From an uncultured Oscillospiraceae bacterium (GTDB lineage Bacteria > Bacillota > Clostridia > Oscillospirales > Ruminococcaceae): DNA of 40,280 bases. The DNA lies in the NCBI GenBank assembly GCA_934481355.1, contig CAKSPH010000023.1, positions 1 through 40,280 on the forward strand, written 5' to 3'. Positions 7,685-15,908 of this stretch are shown piece by piece; the first letter of the stretch is position 1; each line of letters begins with the position of its first letter. Under the pieces are notes generated by a model. It worked only from the letters and a program-made list of their open reading frames with translations. It was not told the origin of the DNA and did no database searches. The translations under genes were made by a program, and so were the position numbers.

Positions 7685-8281
7685 ATGCCAAGACCCACCG
7701 ACCTGCGGGTCATAAAGACCCGCCAGACGATACGCAGCGCGCTTATCTCCCTGATGTCGGAAAAGGAGCTTTCAGACATCACGATATCAGAGCTTTCGGA
7801 GAGGGCGCAGATAAACCGCAAGACGTTCTACCGGCATTACGGTGCGATCTCCGATGTTATAACGGAGTTTGAGGACGAGCTTCTGTCGGATTTCGCGGAT
7901 ATCCTGAAAACCAGCAACACCAGTATATTCGAGATAGGCTCCGTGCTGCGGGAGATAAGCGCTCTTATCAGCGGCAATCAGGAATACTTCGTTAAGCTGC
8001 TGAAGCTCAACCCGGAGCTTTTCAGCAGCGGCAGGGTAAAGGCGATGCTCCGCCGGGCGGTGGAGATAGCCCTGCGGGACATATGCCATTTAACGGACGA
8101 GCAGACCCTCCACGCCCTGTCGGAATTCACCACCAGCGGCGTCCTGTCGCTTTATTCCGCGTGGTTCGATACGGGCTGCACCGGAAGCCTTGACGTGATA
8201 ACCGATATCGCCAACAGGATGACAATGAGCGGTCTGAAAGGCTTCGTTGAGGACGAGAAGCTGCGAGAAATGCTCAAGTAA
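7685..8281 (+). CDS. TetR/AcrR-family transcriptional regulator
   Basis: The product is 198 residues. The N-terminal helix-turn-helix is clear: ITISELSERAQINRKTFYRHY at about residues 34-54, the typical TetR recognition helix ending in TFYxHY. The C-terminal part is all-helical and would hold the ligand pocket. The start follows CAGGAGGAG. It begins 11 bases after the hydrogenase-chemoreceptor stop and ends in a strong terminator, so the two are co-transcribed. Its target and ligand are unknown. Autoregulation or control of the sensor gene is an inference. Confidence 0.93.
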   Translation: MPRPTDLRVIKTRQTIRSALISLMSEKELSDITISELSERAQINRKTFYRHYGAISDVITEFEDELLSDFADILKTSNTSIFEIGSVLREISALISGNQEYFVKLLKLNPELFSSGRVKAMLRRAVEIALRDICHLTDEQTLHALSEFTTSGVLSLYSAWFDTGCTGSLDVITDIANRMTMSGLKGFVEDEKLREMLK

Positions 8282-8291
8282 TCACTAACAG

Positions 8292-8326
8292 AAATGGGGC
8301 TGTGGTTTTACACAGCCCCATTTTTA
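8292..8326 (+). terminator. Intrinsic terminator between convergent genes
   Basis: A 13-bp perfect stem (8292-8304 with 8311-8323), a 6-nt loop and a run of T close the sensor-TetR operon. The outer A run lets it act on the minus strand for the ABC transporter gene as well. Confidence 0.92.
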
Positions 8327-8369
8327 TATCCGTCCGGCGGAGCCGGACAACAAAATTCCGAATTAATTC

Positions 8370-11336
8370 TTACTCTGTCCTGAGCGCCTCTACCGGGTCC
8401 TTCTTTGCCGCCAGTCCAGCCGGAACAAGTCCCGCTATCAGCGTAAGGAGCATACTTATCACCACGAGGATAACTCCGCCCTGCCACGGGAGAAGCGAAA
8501 CGTTCGCGATCCCTGTGATGTTCTCGATGATAATGTTTATCGGGATATTCAGCAGCAGCGTCACGCCGATTCCTATAACGCCCGCCGAGAAGCCCACGAT
8601 AAGCGTTTCGGCGTTGAATACGTTCGAAATATCGTGCCTGGAGGCTCCCATAGCACGGAGTATTCCTATTTCCTTGGTGCGCTCCAGTACGGATATGTAG
8701 GTTATAATGCCTATCATTATCGAGGAAACTATCAGCGATATCGCCACGAATGCAATCAGAATATAGGATATCGCGTTGACTATATCGCTGACGGAGGACA
8801 TCATAAGTCCGACATAGTCGGTGTAGTTGATGACGTCGCCCTGCTTATCCTCGGCGATCCTGCCGTCGTTGTATTTCTCTATGAGCCTGGTTATTACTTC
8901 CTTGCTCTCGAAATCCTTTGCGTATATCTTGATGGAGCTCGGCTCTGCGAGGTCTGCCTTTCCGAGCAGCTTCAGGTTGCCGTCATAGGTCGCGTCGGTG
9001 GTCTCCGGCTCCCTGGTCATCTCCATAAGCTGGCTGAGCTGGTCGGAGGTCAGCACCTGCATGAACAGGGTGTATATCTTCGCTGGTTCTGTCATTCCGC
9101 TCATCTTTGCGGAGAGCTGTGCGTTCTGCTCCGGCGTCAGGGAGGCGGCTATCCGGGCGGAGAGCTGAGCCCTCTGCTCGTCGGTCAGCATGGATGCCGC
9201 GTCCGCACCGGTCTGCACCTGCATGAGCTGTTCAGGCGTGAGAAGTTCCATCATGATGGAGCTCATCTGCTCGTCGGATATCATCGCCATCATCTCGGAC
9301 TGTATCTCAGCGCGCTGTTCATCGGTCAGTGAAGCCATGATTCCCTCGTTGAGCCTTGCCTGCTGTTCCTCTGTGAGCATTGCGGAGAGCTGCGCCATCG
9401 CGTCCTCCTGGGACATGGCGTCCTTTTCCTCTTCGTCAGCCCTGGGGAATTCTATGCCGGTGAATACGTCAACGTCGGGGTTCTCCTCCTGCTGTTTCAC
9501 TATCTCGCTGCTGTTCACTTTGTCTATCATGTACTCGGTCAGCGCGTGGGTGTAGCCTATTCCGCCGGAGCGGGTCGTGGATATCAGGGAATCCGCGTCG
9601 GGCTTCAGTATGCCGACTACCTTGAGCTGCGGAGCCTCTGAAACGGCGTTCTCCATATATTCTTCGTCGCCGCGCATATCCGTCCATGTGCCGTCGTCGT
9701 TCTTCTGGTAGAAGTCAGGGGCGGTCAGCAGGCTGAACTGCATACCCATAAGCTCGTCATAGCTGAAAGACTGGTCGCCGGTGTCTATGTCGAAGCTCTC
9801 GCCCGCCATTACAGCCGCCATCATTCCCTCAAGCTCGGACTGGTCGCGCAGTCCCAGAGTATACAGTGTGACATCGGAAAGCTCGTTGCGGTCGGAAACA
9901 AGCAGAACTACCTCGTTCCAGCTTTCGGGAAGCCTGCCCGCGAGCACCTCGTATTCGGATTTCAGCATATCGGTGCTGAGCAGCTCCTCCCATGCGTCGT
10001 AGGAGCTCATGGAGCTGCTTCCGCCCATCAGGGAGGAATATGTGGAGGTCATCTGGCTGACGCTTGCCGCCATTGATTCGCCCATCATCGCGGTCATTAC
10101 CGTGGAGGGATTCACCTGGATAAGATTATCGTTCAGGTCGTGCCCGTAGATGTAGAGGTTCGGGTCGTAGCTGTACGCAATCTCGCTGATGTGCTCCTGA
10201 ATACCCTCGGGGTTGCTTTCGATGTACTCCTTGAACTCCTTCAGGTTGTTGGTCTGAACTTCGGAGAGCATGGTTTTTGTCATCTCCGTGGAGATATCGT
10301 TGGTGTAAATGCGGTCCGGATCGCGCTCCTCTTCGGAGTTTTCACGCACGTTCATCATGGAGGTCATGAGGCTGGTGTAGTCCACGGTCTCATGCTGTAT
10401 CGACACAGGGAATGACGCCAGCGTAGAGCGCTCCACGCTGTTGATGTATTCCTGCACGCCGTTGGACAGCGAGAGGATAAGCGCTATTCCGATGATACCT
10501 ATGCTCCCCGCAAAGGATGTAAGGAACGTCCTGCCCTTTTTCGTCATGAGGTTGTTTTTCGACAGGGAAAGCGCCGTCAGGAACGACATGGAGGTTTTCT
10601 TTCCCTTGGAAACGTTCGTCTTGCGGACCTCTGGAGCGGCTTCCGGCTGTGCGGCGGGGTCGAACGGGTCGCTGTCGCCGACTATCGTTCCGTCAAGCAG
10701 CTTCACTATACGGGTGGAGTACTTTTCGGCAAGCTCCGGATTGTGCGTTACCATGATTACCAGACGGTCGCGGGCTATCTCCTTGATGAGCTCCATTATC
10801 TGTATGCTGGTTTCGCTGTCAAGGGCGCCGGTCGGTTCGTCCGCGAGGAGAATATCCGGATCGTTTACGAGCGCCCGCGCGATTGCTACTCTCTGCATCT
10901 GGCCGCCGGACATCTGGTTCGGGCGCTTGTTCAGCTGATTCCCCAGACCCACCTTTTCAAGGGCTTCCCTGGCGCGCTGTCTGCGCTCCGCCTTTGAAAC
11001 TCCGGAGAGGGTGAGCGCCAGCTCAACGTTTGAAAGCACGCTCTGATGCGGTATCAGGTTGTAGCTCTGGAAGATGAATCCCACCGAGTGGTTGCGGTAG
11101 GTGTCCCAGTCGGAGGACTTGTATTTCTTTGTGGACTGCCCGTTGATTATCAGGTCGCCGCTGGTGTACTGGTCGAGGCCGCCGATGATGTTCAGCAGCG
11201 TGGTCTTTCCGCAGCCGGACTGTCCCAGAATGGAAACGAGCTCGCTCTCGCGGAATGCGATGGAAACGCCTTTCAGCGCGTGTACCGTTTCGCTGCCGGT
11301 TTCATAGTCCTTTACTATATTCCTTATTTCTAGCAT
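8370..11336 (-). CDS. ABC transporter, fused ATPase and FtsX/MacB-type permease
   Basis: The product is 988 residues. The ATPase domain (1-230) has Walker A GQSGCGKTT (38-46), signature MSGGQMQRVAIARAL (142-156) and Walker B ILLADEPTGALD. A first membrane helix lies at 272-292, a large extracytoplasmic region at about 293-850, and three helices at about 853-882, 911-935 and 952-975 with the FtsX motif RTKEIGILRAMGAS. This is MacB-like topology, normally used to move peptides or lipids or to relieve antibiotic stress. Odd: residues 645-770 hold about seven copies of an LTxEQxAxL motif at roughly 16-residue spacing (DNA 9027-9404). RBS AAAGGAGA. It lies 18 bases behind marR, which probably controls it. 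Confidence 0.95.
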   Translation of the reverse strand: MLEIRNIVKDYETGSETVHALKGVSIAFRESELVSILGQSGCGKTTLLNIIGGLDQYTSGDLIINGQSTKKYKSSDWDTYRNHSVGFIFQSYNLIPHQSVLSNVELALTLSGVSKAERRQRAREALEKVGLGNQLNKRPNQMSGGQMQRVAIARALVNDPDILLADEPTGALDSETSIQIMELIKEIARDRLVIMVTHNPELAEKYSTRIVKLLDGTIVGDSDPFDPAAQPEAAPEVRKTNVSKGKKTSMSFLTALSLSKNNLMTKKGRTFLTSFAGSIGIIGIALILSLSNGVQEYINSVERSTLASFPVSIQHETVDYTSLMTSMMNVRENSEEERDPDRIYTNDISTEMTKTMLSEVQTNNLKEFKEYIESNPEGIQEHISEIAYSYDPNLYIYGHDLNDNLIQVNPSTVMTAMMGESMAASVSQMTSTYSSLMGGSSSMSSYDAWEELLSTDMLKSEYEVLAGRLPESWNEVVLLVSDRNELSDVTLYTLGLRDQSELEGMMAAVMAGESFDIDTGDQSFSYDELMGMQFSLLTAPDFYQKNDDGTWTDMRGDEEYMENAVSEAPQLKVVGILKPDADSLISTTRSGGIGYTHALTEYMIDKVNSSEIVKQQEENPDVDVFTGIEFPRADEEEKDAMSQEDAMAQLSAMLTEEQQARLNEGIMASLTDEQRAEIQSEMMAMISDEQMSSIMMELLTPEQLMQVQTGADAASMLTDEQRAQLSARIAASLTPEQNAQLSAKMSGMTEPAKIYTLFMQVLTSDQLSQLMEMTREPETTDATYDGNLKLLGKADLAEPSSIKIYAKDFESKEVITRLIEKYNDGRIAEDKQGDVINYTDYVGLMMSSVSDIVNAISYILIAFVAISLIVSSIMIGIITYISVLERTKEIGILRAMGASRHDISNVFNAETLIVGFSAGVIGIGVTLLLNIPINIIIENITGIANVSLLPWQGGVILVVISMLLTLIAGLVPAGLAAKKDPVEALRTE

Positions 11337-11354
11337 ATATTCTCCTTTCGGCTG

Positions 11355-11846
11355 TTATCCGAGTCTTTCAGCCATCGCTTTGGCAAATTTGCTGTAAAGC
11401 TCCGCTATCGTTCGCATTTCTTCCTGCGAGAACACTGATAGTATACTGTTGAGCTTTGCAACGACCCGCCGCATATTTTCCTCCAGTATATCCTGTCCCC
11501 TCGCTGTCAGCGTTACCCGGATATTGCGGCGATCCGTTTCGTCAACGCTTCGCTCTATGAGCTGCTTCTGCTGGAGCGTGCGCAGCGTCCTTGACACCGC
11601 CGGCACCGATACGTTCACCAGGGCCGCTATATCCGCGACTGCCGCCGCGCTCCCGTGTCGATTCGGGTGTTCTGCGGCGCTGCACAGCACGGCAAATTCC
11701 GATGGAGTTATCCCGGTGAGTATCCCGGCGGGGCTGATGGAACTGAGTATCTCCATGCTCCGCAGTATTTTTCCGCAGACATCCGGCGGGAACTGGTTCC
11801 CGATGAAATCGCTGCGCTCCCAGAGCATTTCGGCAAAACCCTTCAT
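11355..11846 (-). CDS. MarR-family transcriptional regulator
   Basis: The product is 163 residues from ATG at 11846, preceded by AAGGTGGTGA; a TTG one codon earlier is possible but too close to that site. The winged helix is clear: VADIAALVNVSVPAVSRTLRTLQQKQLIERSVDETDRRNIRVTLT, with the DxRxxxVxLT wing. MarR proteins are dimers that bind palindromes and release on ligand binding. A perfect 13-bp palindrome overlaps the -10 region of its own promoter. The next gene, 18 bases downstream, is the ABC transporter, so the pair resembles a ligand-induced efflux operon (inference). Confidence 0.95.
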   Translation of the reverse strand: MKGFAEMLWERSDFIGNQFPPDVCGKILRSMEILSSISPAGILTGITPSEFAVLCSAAEHPNRHGSAAAVADIAALVNVSVPAVSRTLRTLQQKQLIERSVDETDRRNIRVTLTARGQDILEENMRRVVAKLNSILSVFSQEEMRTIAELYSKFAKAMAERLG

Positions 11847-11890
11847 CAAATCACCACCTTGCTGTTCGTTATTTTATTGACTGCGGTTAT

Positions 11891-11919
11891 ATTTTAACAC
11901 TGTTAAGGAATTTCGTCAA
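11891..11919 (-). promoter_or_regulatory. Promoter of the marR-ABC operon
   Basis: On the minus strand TTGACG (11914-11919), a 17-bp spacer and TAAAAT (11891-11896) make a good sigma-A promoter 45 bases before marR. Confidence 0.8.
11894..11906. promoter_or_regulatory. Probable MarR operator
   Basis: The perfect 13-bp palindrome TTAACACTGTTAA overlaps the -10 box and spacer of the marR promoter. Size, symmetry and place fit an autoregulatory MarR operator. Binding is inferred. Confidence 0.6.
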
Positions 11920-12001
11920 TACTGCACGGATAAAATCAGCGTACTGCATAAAAATAATTCACCCGGCGCACCCTATTATACACCTAACCTGAAATATAAA
12001 T

Positions 12002-12160
12002 GGTCACCTCTAAAAACCTTGCTTGAGTGAAAATGTGTATAGCACACCGACTGCTTCAGAAAACCTCCTCGTAAGGCATACAGCCTTACTTTGTCGGCTT
12101 CCATCGCATTCGGCGCACTCTGCCCATGTTCACTTTTCAAACCGGTTTTTAGAGGTGACC
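12002..12160. repeat. Long-hairpin repeat element C (subfamily 2)
   Basis: This 159-bp element is bounded by GGTCACCTCTAAAAACC and its exact reverse complement GGTTTTTAGAGGTGACC. The arms pair imperfectly through most of their length, and the centre closes on a 7-bp hairpin (GTAAGGC/GCCTTAC). AAAT flanks both ends. It is the reverse complement of element E at 40204, with a few differences. It lies between the marR promoter and the small gene at 12183. No ORF is visible. Confidence 0.9.
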
Positions 12161-12182
12161 AAATGTAAAGAGTGATAGATTT

Positions 12183-12506
12183 ATGAAAAAACGCTGGGTA
12201 ATATTCTGGCTTGCAGAAGCCGCCGGACTTGCTGTGTTTATCCTGCCATGGCGGATAGTTCCGGCGGCGGCATTTTGTATACTCTCCGTGATATGGTGGC
12301 TGTATTATCACTCTCTGGAATACACGAGAAGTAATAATTGCATTATAATAAACTCCGGGGTGATATTCCGGCGCAAAAAAATACTCCCGCCGGAGAATAT
12401 CCTCTGGAAAATGCGGCTTGGTTCGCCGCTGTTCCGGGGAGATTTTGTGACAGTCCTTCACACATCCGGCGGGATAATAATACTGTTCTGTGACTTTTCA
12501 ACATGA
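12183..12506 (+). CDS. Small membrane protein with PH-like domain
   Basis: The product is 107 residues. Two hydrophobic helices (about residues 5-20 and 24-42) form a membrane hairpin. They are followed by YTRSNNCIIINSGVIFRRKKILPPENILWKMRLGSPLFRGDFVTVLHTSGG, which follows the bacterial PH-like (YdbS/YdbT-type) pattern of short beta strands with GVIFRRKKxLP. Family members are usually longer or paired, so this is a compact or single-unit version. The ribosome binding site (AAAGAGTGA) is poor. It stands alone, 22 bases behind repeat element C, with no promoter I can assign. Function unknown. Confidence 0.75.
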   Translation: MKKRWVIFWLAEAAGLAVFILPWRIVPAAAFCILSVIWWLYYHSLEYTRSNNCIIINSGVIFRRKKILPPENILWKMRLGSPLFRGDFVTVLHTSGGIIILFCDFST

Positions 12507-12809
12507 GCGTGTTTAAAAGTTGAAAACTATTCAACCAAAACAGGTGAAAGCATCATGTTTTCCACACTTTCAACGTAGAATTCAACAATCGGTAAATAAT
12601 TTCGGGATTTTTACGGAATCGCGTTAAAACAAATACAATTATACCGAAAGTTGCCCCAATATTCGCAACATAACGTAATCTGGCGCTCCTTGATTACAAA
12701 GCGTTATCATAACATTCTGTCGGAATTATCTGAAAAATACGCGCAGTATCGCCTGAAAACAAAAAATAACCTCATTCCCGGATTTTCAACCGTGAACGAG
12801 GTTAAAAAG
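12507..12809. other. Intergenic region between convergent genes
   Basis: These 303 bp are AT-rich and contain several scattered TTCAAC/GTTGAA words near 12516-12590 that can pair in short hairpins. Beyond the candidate terminator at 12767-12804 I see no gene. Confidence 0.5.
12760..12804 (-). terminator. Candidate terminator of the GNAT gene
   Basis: The 7-bp stem TAACCTC (12767-12773)/GAGGTTA (12798-12804) is followed on the minus strand by a T run. The loop is long (24 nt) and partly paired. It lies directly behind the acetyltransferase stop codon. Confidence 0.6.
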
Positions 12810-13286
12810 TTAAAAGTTTACGTTCCGTATATAAATCTGGCAGGGAAGCTCCGCACCCCACAGCTGGAGCACTTCAAGCTTACGGAATCCAAGGCTCTGA
12901 TAGAACACGTTTATCGAGTCGTATTCCGGGGAAACTCCGGATTTTACGGTCTTTACCTGAAGATATTCGTAGCCCTGCCGCCTTGCATAGCTCAGCATGG
13001 CGGTCATAAGACCCTTGCCGACCTTGCGGCGCTCGAACTCTCCGCGGATACCCATGACATATATCTCGGCGGCGCAGGGGCTGGTCTCCCTCAGCGCCAG
13101 GAATCCGCGCAGGGAAATCCTTTCGTCCTCGTCTATATCTGCCCACAGCGGCGTCATGCGGCACTGCGCGGCGTATTCCTCTATATCGGCGGCATATCCC
13201 TTCCACTCCGGCACAGCCGCCAGAAGCTCGCGGCATATTGTTTCTTTTTCATCAGGGTTGATTATCTGTCTGACTGTATTTGCCAT
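12810..13286 (-). CDS. GNAT-family N-acetyltransferase
   Basis: The product is 158 residues. It has the GNAT core: the strand AAEIYVMGIRGEFERRKVGKGLMTAMLSYARRQGYEYLQVKTV carries the acetyl-CoA loop R-R-x-x-x-G-K-G (about residues 87-94). It is followed by the YQSLGFRKLE motif typical of the C-terminal strand. Family members transfer acetyl from acetyl-CoA to an amine. Nothing near indicates the substrate. ATG at 13286 follows CAGGAGTG. It is probably monocistronic, with the secreted protein gene 64 bases upstream on the same strand. Confidence 0.92.
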   Translation of the reverse strand: MANTVRQIINPDEKETICRELLAAVPEWKGYAADIEEYAAQCRMTPLWADIDEDERISLRGFLALRETSPCAAEIYVMGIRGEFERRKVGKGLMTAMLSYARRQGYEYLQVKTVKSGVSPEYDSINVFYQSLGFRKLEVLQLWGAELPCQIYIRNVNF

Positions 13287-13350
13287 TTATATCACACTCC
13301 TGATAGATATTATACCCCATTTTATACGCGCTGTCAACTATTCGGAGAAA

Positions 13351-14550
13351 TTACTCAGAATCGCGCAGGAATGCGAGGTATTTTATCTTTGTCCGCAGCT
13401 GTTCGAGGGTGAGCGCCGGCTTTTCGCCGTTTATCTCCGCAGAGGAGATTTCGCCGTCCTTTATTTCAATAACGGCGTTGCCGCGGTTGATATAATACTC
13501 GTCGTTATTTGTCTGGACCTTTCTCAGCGTGAGAATATACTCGCAGTTTTCGTTGTAGTACTTCGTGAACTCATCGCTCCATTCGCTGTCATAGCGCACG
13601 GAAAATTCCCCGGATATCTCCCCGCCCGCCAGGGTCTCCAGCGGAGTGAACCGGCAGGTGACGATCCCGTCGTTAAAGCTGACGGATTCGCACTTTGCGC
13701 GTACAACGCTGTTGCTGCTTACAATGGACTGTTCCAGCGTTTCGGGGGTGTATTCCTCCCCGCCGGCATTTCCGGCGACCTGCTTTGCAATCCATACGTC
13801 CACGCCGCAGATACTGGTCAGCCCGGAAGCGCGGCTGTTGGCGAAGTATCCCATAGTCACGGCGCTGCCGTTGTCGAAGAATATCGTCAGCAGATCGTCG
13901 CGGCTTCCCGCGGGAACCTCGTCCGGCAGATAATAGCCCATTTCCGCCGCCAGCAGCGCCTCAGACGCGGAGACCTGAGTGGATTTTTGCAGAGCGTCAT
14001 TGAAATCCAGCGACATATTAAGGGCGGTCACGGCATTCGGGCAGAACCGCCGGAAATTATATCCGGTGAAAGTTCCGAGGCAGACTGTTGTGCAGGCGTC
14101 AGCAAGGCTGACGTTATTCGTGCGTATCTTCACGGTGCTGGTTTTAGAGCCGTAAACTCGCCCGGCGTCGCCGATGTTCAGCGTTGAGAAGTAGTCCGCG
14201 ACAAATGTTCCGTCGCATATCAGCGAGCCTGAGATATCCAGAGCCCCTCCGTTATTTACCACGAGCTTTCCGCCGTTTTCAATATAGACGCTGCCCTCCA
14301 GCTTCATGCCGCCGTTCAGCGCCAGCCGGACTCCGTCGGGGATATACAGCGTTTCGCCGCGCGGGACGACCAGCGTGTTCCTTACAGTGCGGCTCTTGCG
14401 TATCTCGGTGTATCGGCTGCCGTATTTCTCCGTGGTCTGTACTGTGCTTCCGAGCCTTGCAGTCGTGATGTCTGCGGCTCCTGCGGCGGTTGTCAGCGCG
14501 GAAGCCGCAATGACCGCCGCCATGATTGCTGTGATGTACCTTGTTTTCAT
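13351..14550 (-). CDS. Secreted protein with N-terminal beta-repeat region
   Basis: The product is 399 residues from ATG at 14550, chosen because AAAGGAGGT precedes it and a signal peptide begins there (MKTRYITAIMAAVIAASALT, cleavage near TAAGAADI). The frame stays open to 14631 but without a binding site. Residues about 60-150 show short beta-rungs (VVPRGETLYIPDGVRLALNGG, GSVYIENGGKLVVNNGGALDISGSLICDGTF), as in parallel beta-helix or pectate-lyase-like folds. The rest has no motif I know. There are no LPxTG or dockerin signals, so it is probably released or loosely held outside the cell. Confidence 0.85.
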   Translation of the reverse strand: MKTRYITAIMAAVIAASALTTAAGAADITTARLGSTVQTTEKYGSRYTEIRKSRTVRNTLVVPRGETLYIPDGVRLALNGGMKLEGSVYIENGGKLVVNNGGALDISGSLICDGTFVADYFSTLNIGDAGRVYGSKTSTVKIRTNNVSLADACTTVCLGTFTGYNFRRFCPNAVTALNMSLDFNDALQKSTQVSASEALLAAEMGYYLPDEVPAGSRDDLLTIFFDNGSAVTMGYFANSRASGLTSICGVDVWIAKQVAGNAGGEEYTPETLEQSIVSSNSVVRAKCESVSFNDGIVTCRFTPLETLAGGEISGEFSVRYDSEWSDEFTKYYNENCEYILTLRKVQTNNDEYYINRGNAVIEIKDGEISSAEINGEKPALTLEQLRTKIKYLAFLRDSE

Positions 14551-14617
14551 AGAATTACCTCCTTTTGACCGAGCGTTTAGCTTTTTACTAATAAAACCGC
14601 GTGATTCAGCAAAAGGT

Positions 14618-14656
14618 TGCATAAAAAACAAAAATCCTCCGGAAATCCGGAGGAAA
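14618..14656 (-). terminator. Intrinsic terminator of rpsF-ssb-rpsR
   Basis: The 8-9 bp stem TCCTCCGG (14635-14642)/CCGGAGGA (14647-14654) is followed on the minus strand by TTTTTGTTTTTT. It is a strong terminator 45 bases behind rpsR. Confidence 0.92.
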
Positions 14657-14698
14657 ATTTGTGTTACTGAAAAAAAGATATTGTCTGTTTCCGCAGAA

Positions 14699-14947
14699 TC
14701 AGTCAGCGGAATAGGGAATGAGAGCGATCTGTCTTGCTCTCTTGACAGCTGTTGTCAGCTCTCTCTGGTGGTATGCGCAGCAGCCTGTTACACGACGGGG
14801 CAGGATCTTGGAACGCTCTGTCATGCACTTCTTGAGCTTAGCTACGTCCTTGTAATCGATGAATTCAGAACGATCAACGCAGAACTGGCAAACCTTTTTT
14901 CTGGGGCGCTTAACTGCGTGAGCCGGTCTATCAAACTTTTCAGCCAT
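14699..14947 (-). CDS. rpsR: Ribosomal protein bS18, zinc-binding form
   Basis: The product is 82 residues. It binds S6 and 16S rRNA in the platform of the 30S subunit. The core [41 protein letters not shown] is typical. The Cys pattern CQFC..C..C suggests the metal-binding (C+) form. It is last in the rpsF-ssb-rpsR operon, 38 bases behind ssb, with AGGAGGTT upstream. Confidence 0.98.
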   Translation of the reverse strand: MAEKFDRPAHAVKRPRKKVCQFCVDRSEFIDYKDVAKLKKCMTERSKILPRRVTGCCAYHQRELTTAVKRARQIALIPYSAD

Positions 14948-14985
14948 GGTACTGAACCTCCTTTATTATTCAGGTAAAACGGATT

Positions 14986-15450
14986 TTAGAACGGGTAGTC
15001 GTCGTCAGTCGCCGCCGGGCTGAAATCACCTGCGGGTGCGCCTGCCTGCTGAGCAGGGGCGGGTGCAGATGCGGGCGCGGGCGCGCTGGACGAAGCAGAA
15101 GCGGCATACTCACTGTATGCGCCGCCCTGCGATTTTTCACCGGTGAAGCAAAGGCGGTCTGCGACAATTTCAGTTACTCTGACCTTGTTTCCGTTCTTGT
15201 CGTCATAGGAACGTGTCTGAAGCTCGCCTTCAACGAGTATCATTCTGCCCTTTCCGAAATAACGGCATACAAAATCAGCCTGTTGGCGCCATGCTACGAT
15301 ATTGAAGAAGTCTGACTTCCTCTCCTCGCCTTTCTGCTGGAAACGTCTGTCAACAGCAATGCTGAATGTGCATACGTTTGCGCCTGTGGGAGTAGTTCTC
15401 ATTTCGAGATCGTGTGTGATTCTGCCCATGAGAATGACCTTGTTATACAT
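14986..15450 (-). CDS. ssb: Single-stranded DNA-binding protein
   Basis: The product is 154 residues. The N-terminal OB fold (1-105) has MYNKVILMGRITHDLEMR, FFNIVAWRQQADFV and the RSYDDKNGNKVRVTEIVAD strand. A flexible Ala/Pro/Gly/Ser tail (about 112-146) ends in the acidic tip DDDYPF that recruits partner repair and replication proteins. It protects ssDNA as a tetramer. It lies between rpsF and rpsR, as in most Firmicutes, and AGGAGGTG precedes ATG. Confidence 0.98.
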   Translation of the reverse strand: MYNKVILMGRITHDLEMRTTPTGANVCTFSIAVDRRFQQKGEERKSDFFNIVAWRQQADFVCRYFGKGRMILVEGELQTRSYDDKNGNKVRVTEIVADRLCFTGEKSQGGAYSEYAASASSSAPAPASAPAPAQQAGAPAGDFSPAATDDDYPF

Positions 15451-15490
15451 ATAGGCACCTCCTGTTGTGTCACAGCCTGCTTACCGGGAA

Positions 15491-15793
15491 TTACTGCTGA
15501 CCCTGTGCGCGGACAACGATGGAACGAAGAACGCCGTCAGTGATGTTGATGATACGCTCAAGCTCCATGGGGAAATCGGGCTTGGACTCGAAGTTGTAGA
15601 GTACATAGTAGCCCTCGCCCTCGTAGTTGATCTCGTAAGCGAGCTTTCTCTTGCCCCACTCATCAGTGTTGGTGAGTGTGCCGTTTGCCTGAATGAGGTC
15701 AGCGAACTTTGCTGTAAGCGCCTTGATCTCGTCCTCGGTCTTCTTCAGGGAGAAAACGATGATCGCCTCATACTTCTCAGATAACTTTGCCAT
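15491..15793 (-). CDS. rpsF: Ribosomal protein bS6
   Basis: The product is 100 residues. It has the S6 ferredoxin-like fold: YEAIIVFSLKKTEDEI, the central WGKRKLAYEINYEGEGYYVLYNFES and C-terminal RSIVVRAQ. It pairs with S18 in the 30S platform. First gene of rpsF-ssb-rpsR, with AAGGAGGTG upstream and a structured leader that may bind the S6:S18 complex. Confidence 0.98.
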   Translation of the reverse strand: MAKLSEKYEAIIVFSLKKTEDEIKALTAKFADLIQANGTLTNTDEWGKRKLAYEINYEGEGYYVLYNFESKPDFPMELERIINITDGVLRSIVVRAQGQQ

Positions 15794-15814
15794 TTATATA
15801 GCACCTCCTTATGG

Positions 15815-15872
15815 ATATATATCCCGTGCGGAATTGCACGAGAAAGGGGTTAAAGGCTTTGTGAGCCTTAAC
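15815..15872 (-). promoter_or_regulatory. rpsF leader hairpins, candidate S6:S18 autoregulatory site
   Basis: The leader RNA can form GTTAAGGCT/AGCCTTTAAC and a second hairpin CGTGC/GCACG whose loop side reads TTCCGCACG. A CCG next to a short stem is the hallmark of the S6:S18 leader motif known from other bacteria. The match is by eye and partial. Confidence 0.45.
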
Positions 15873-15879
15873 ATTCTCC

Positions 15880-15908
15880 ATTATACCAGAAACTTTCCCC
15901 TTTGTCAA
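15880..15908 (-). promoter_or_regulatory. Promoter of rpsF-ssb-rpsR
   Basis: On the minus strand a consensus TTGACA (15903-15908), a 17-bp spacer and TATAAT (15880-15885) are present. This is the best promoter in the window, as expected for ribosomal genes. Confidence 0.9.

Noticed and set aside
11976..12461. Minus-strand ORF of 161 codons across repeat element C
   Set aside because: It spans an inverted-repeat element and the antisense of a membrane protein gene, with no binding site.
12552..12570. TTTTCCACA resembling a DnaA box
   Set aside because: A single imperfect match without a cluster or AT-rich unwinding region is expected by chance.
12651..13412. Plus-strand ORF of 253 codons over the acetyltransferase gene
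   Set aside because: It has no binding site or family pattern and lies antisense to a clear GNAT gene. It is a shadow frame, as is the frame at 12997-14187.
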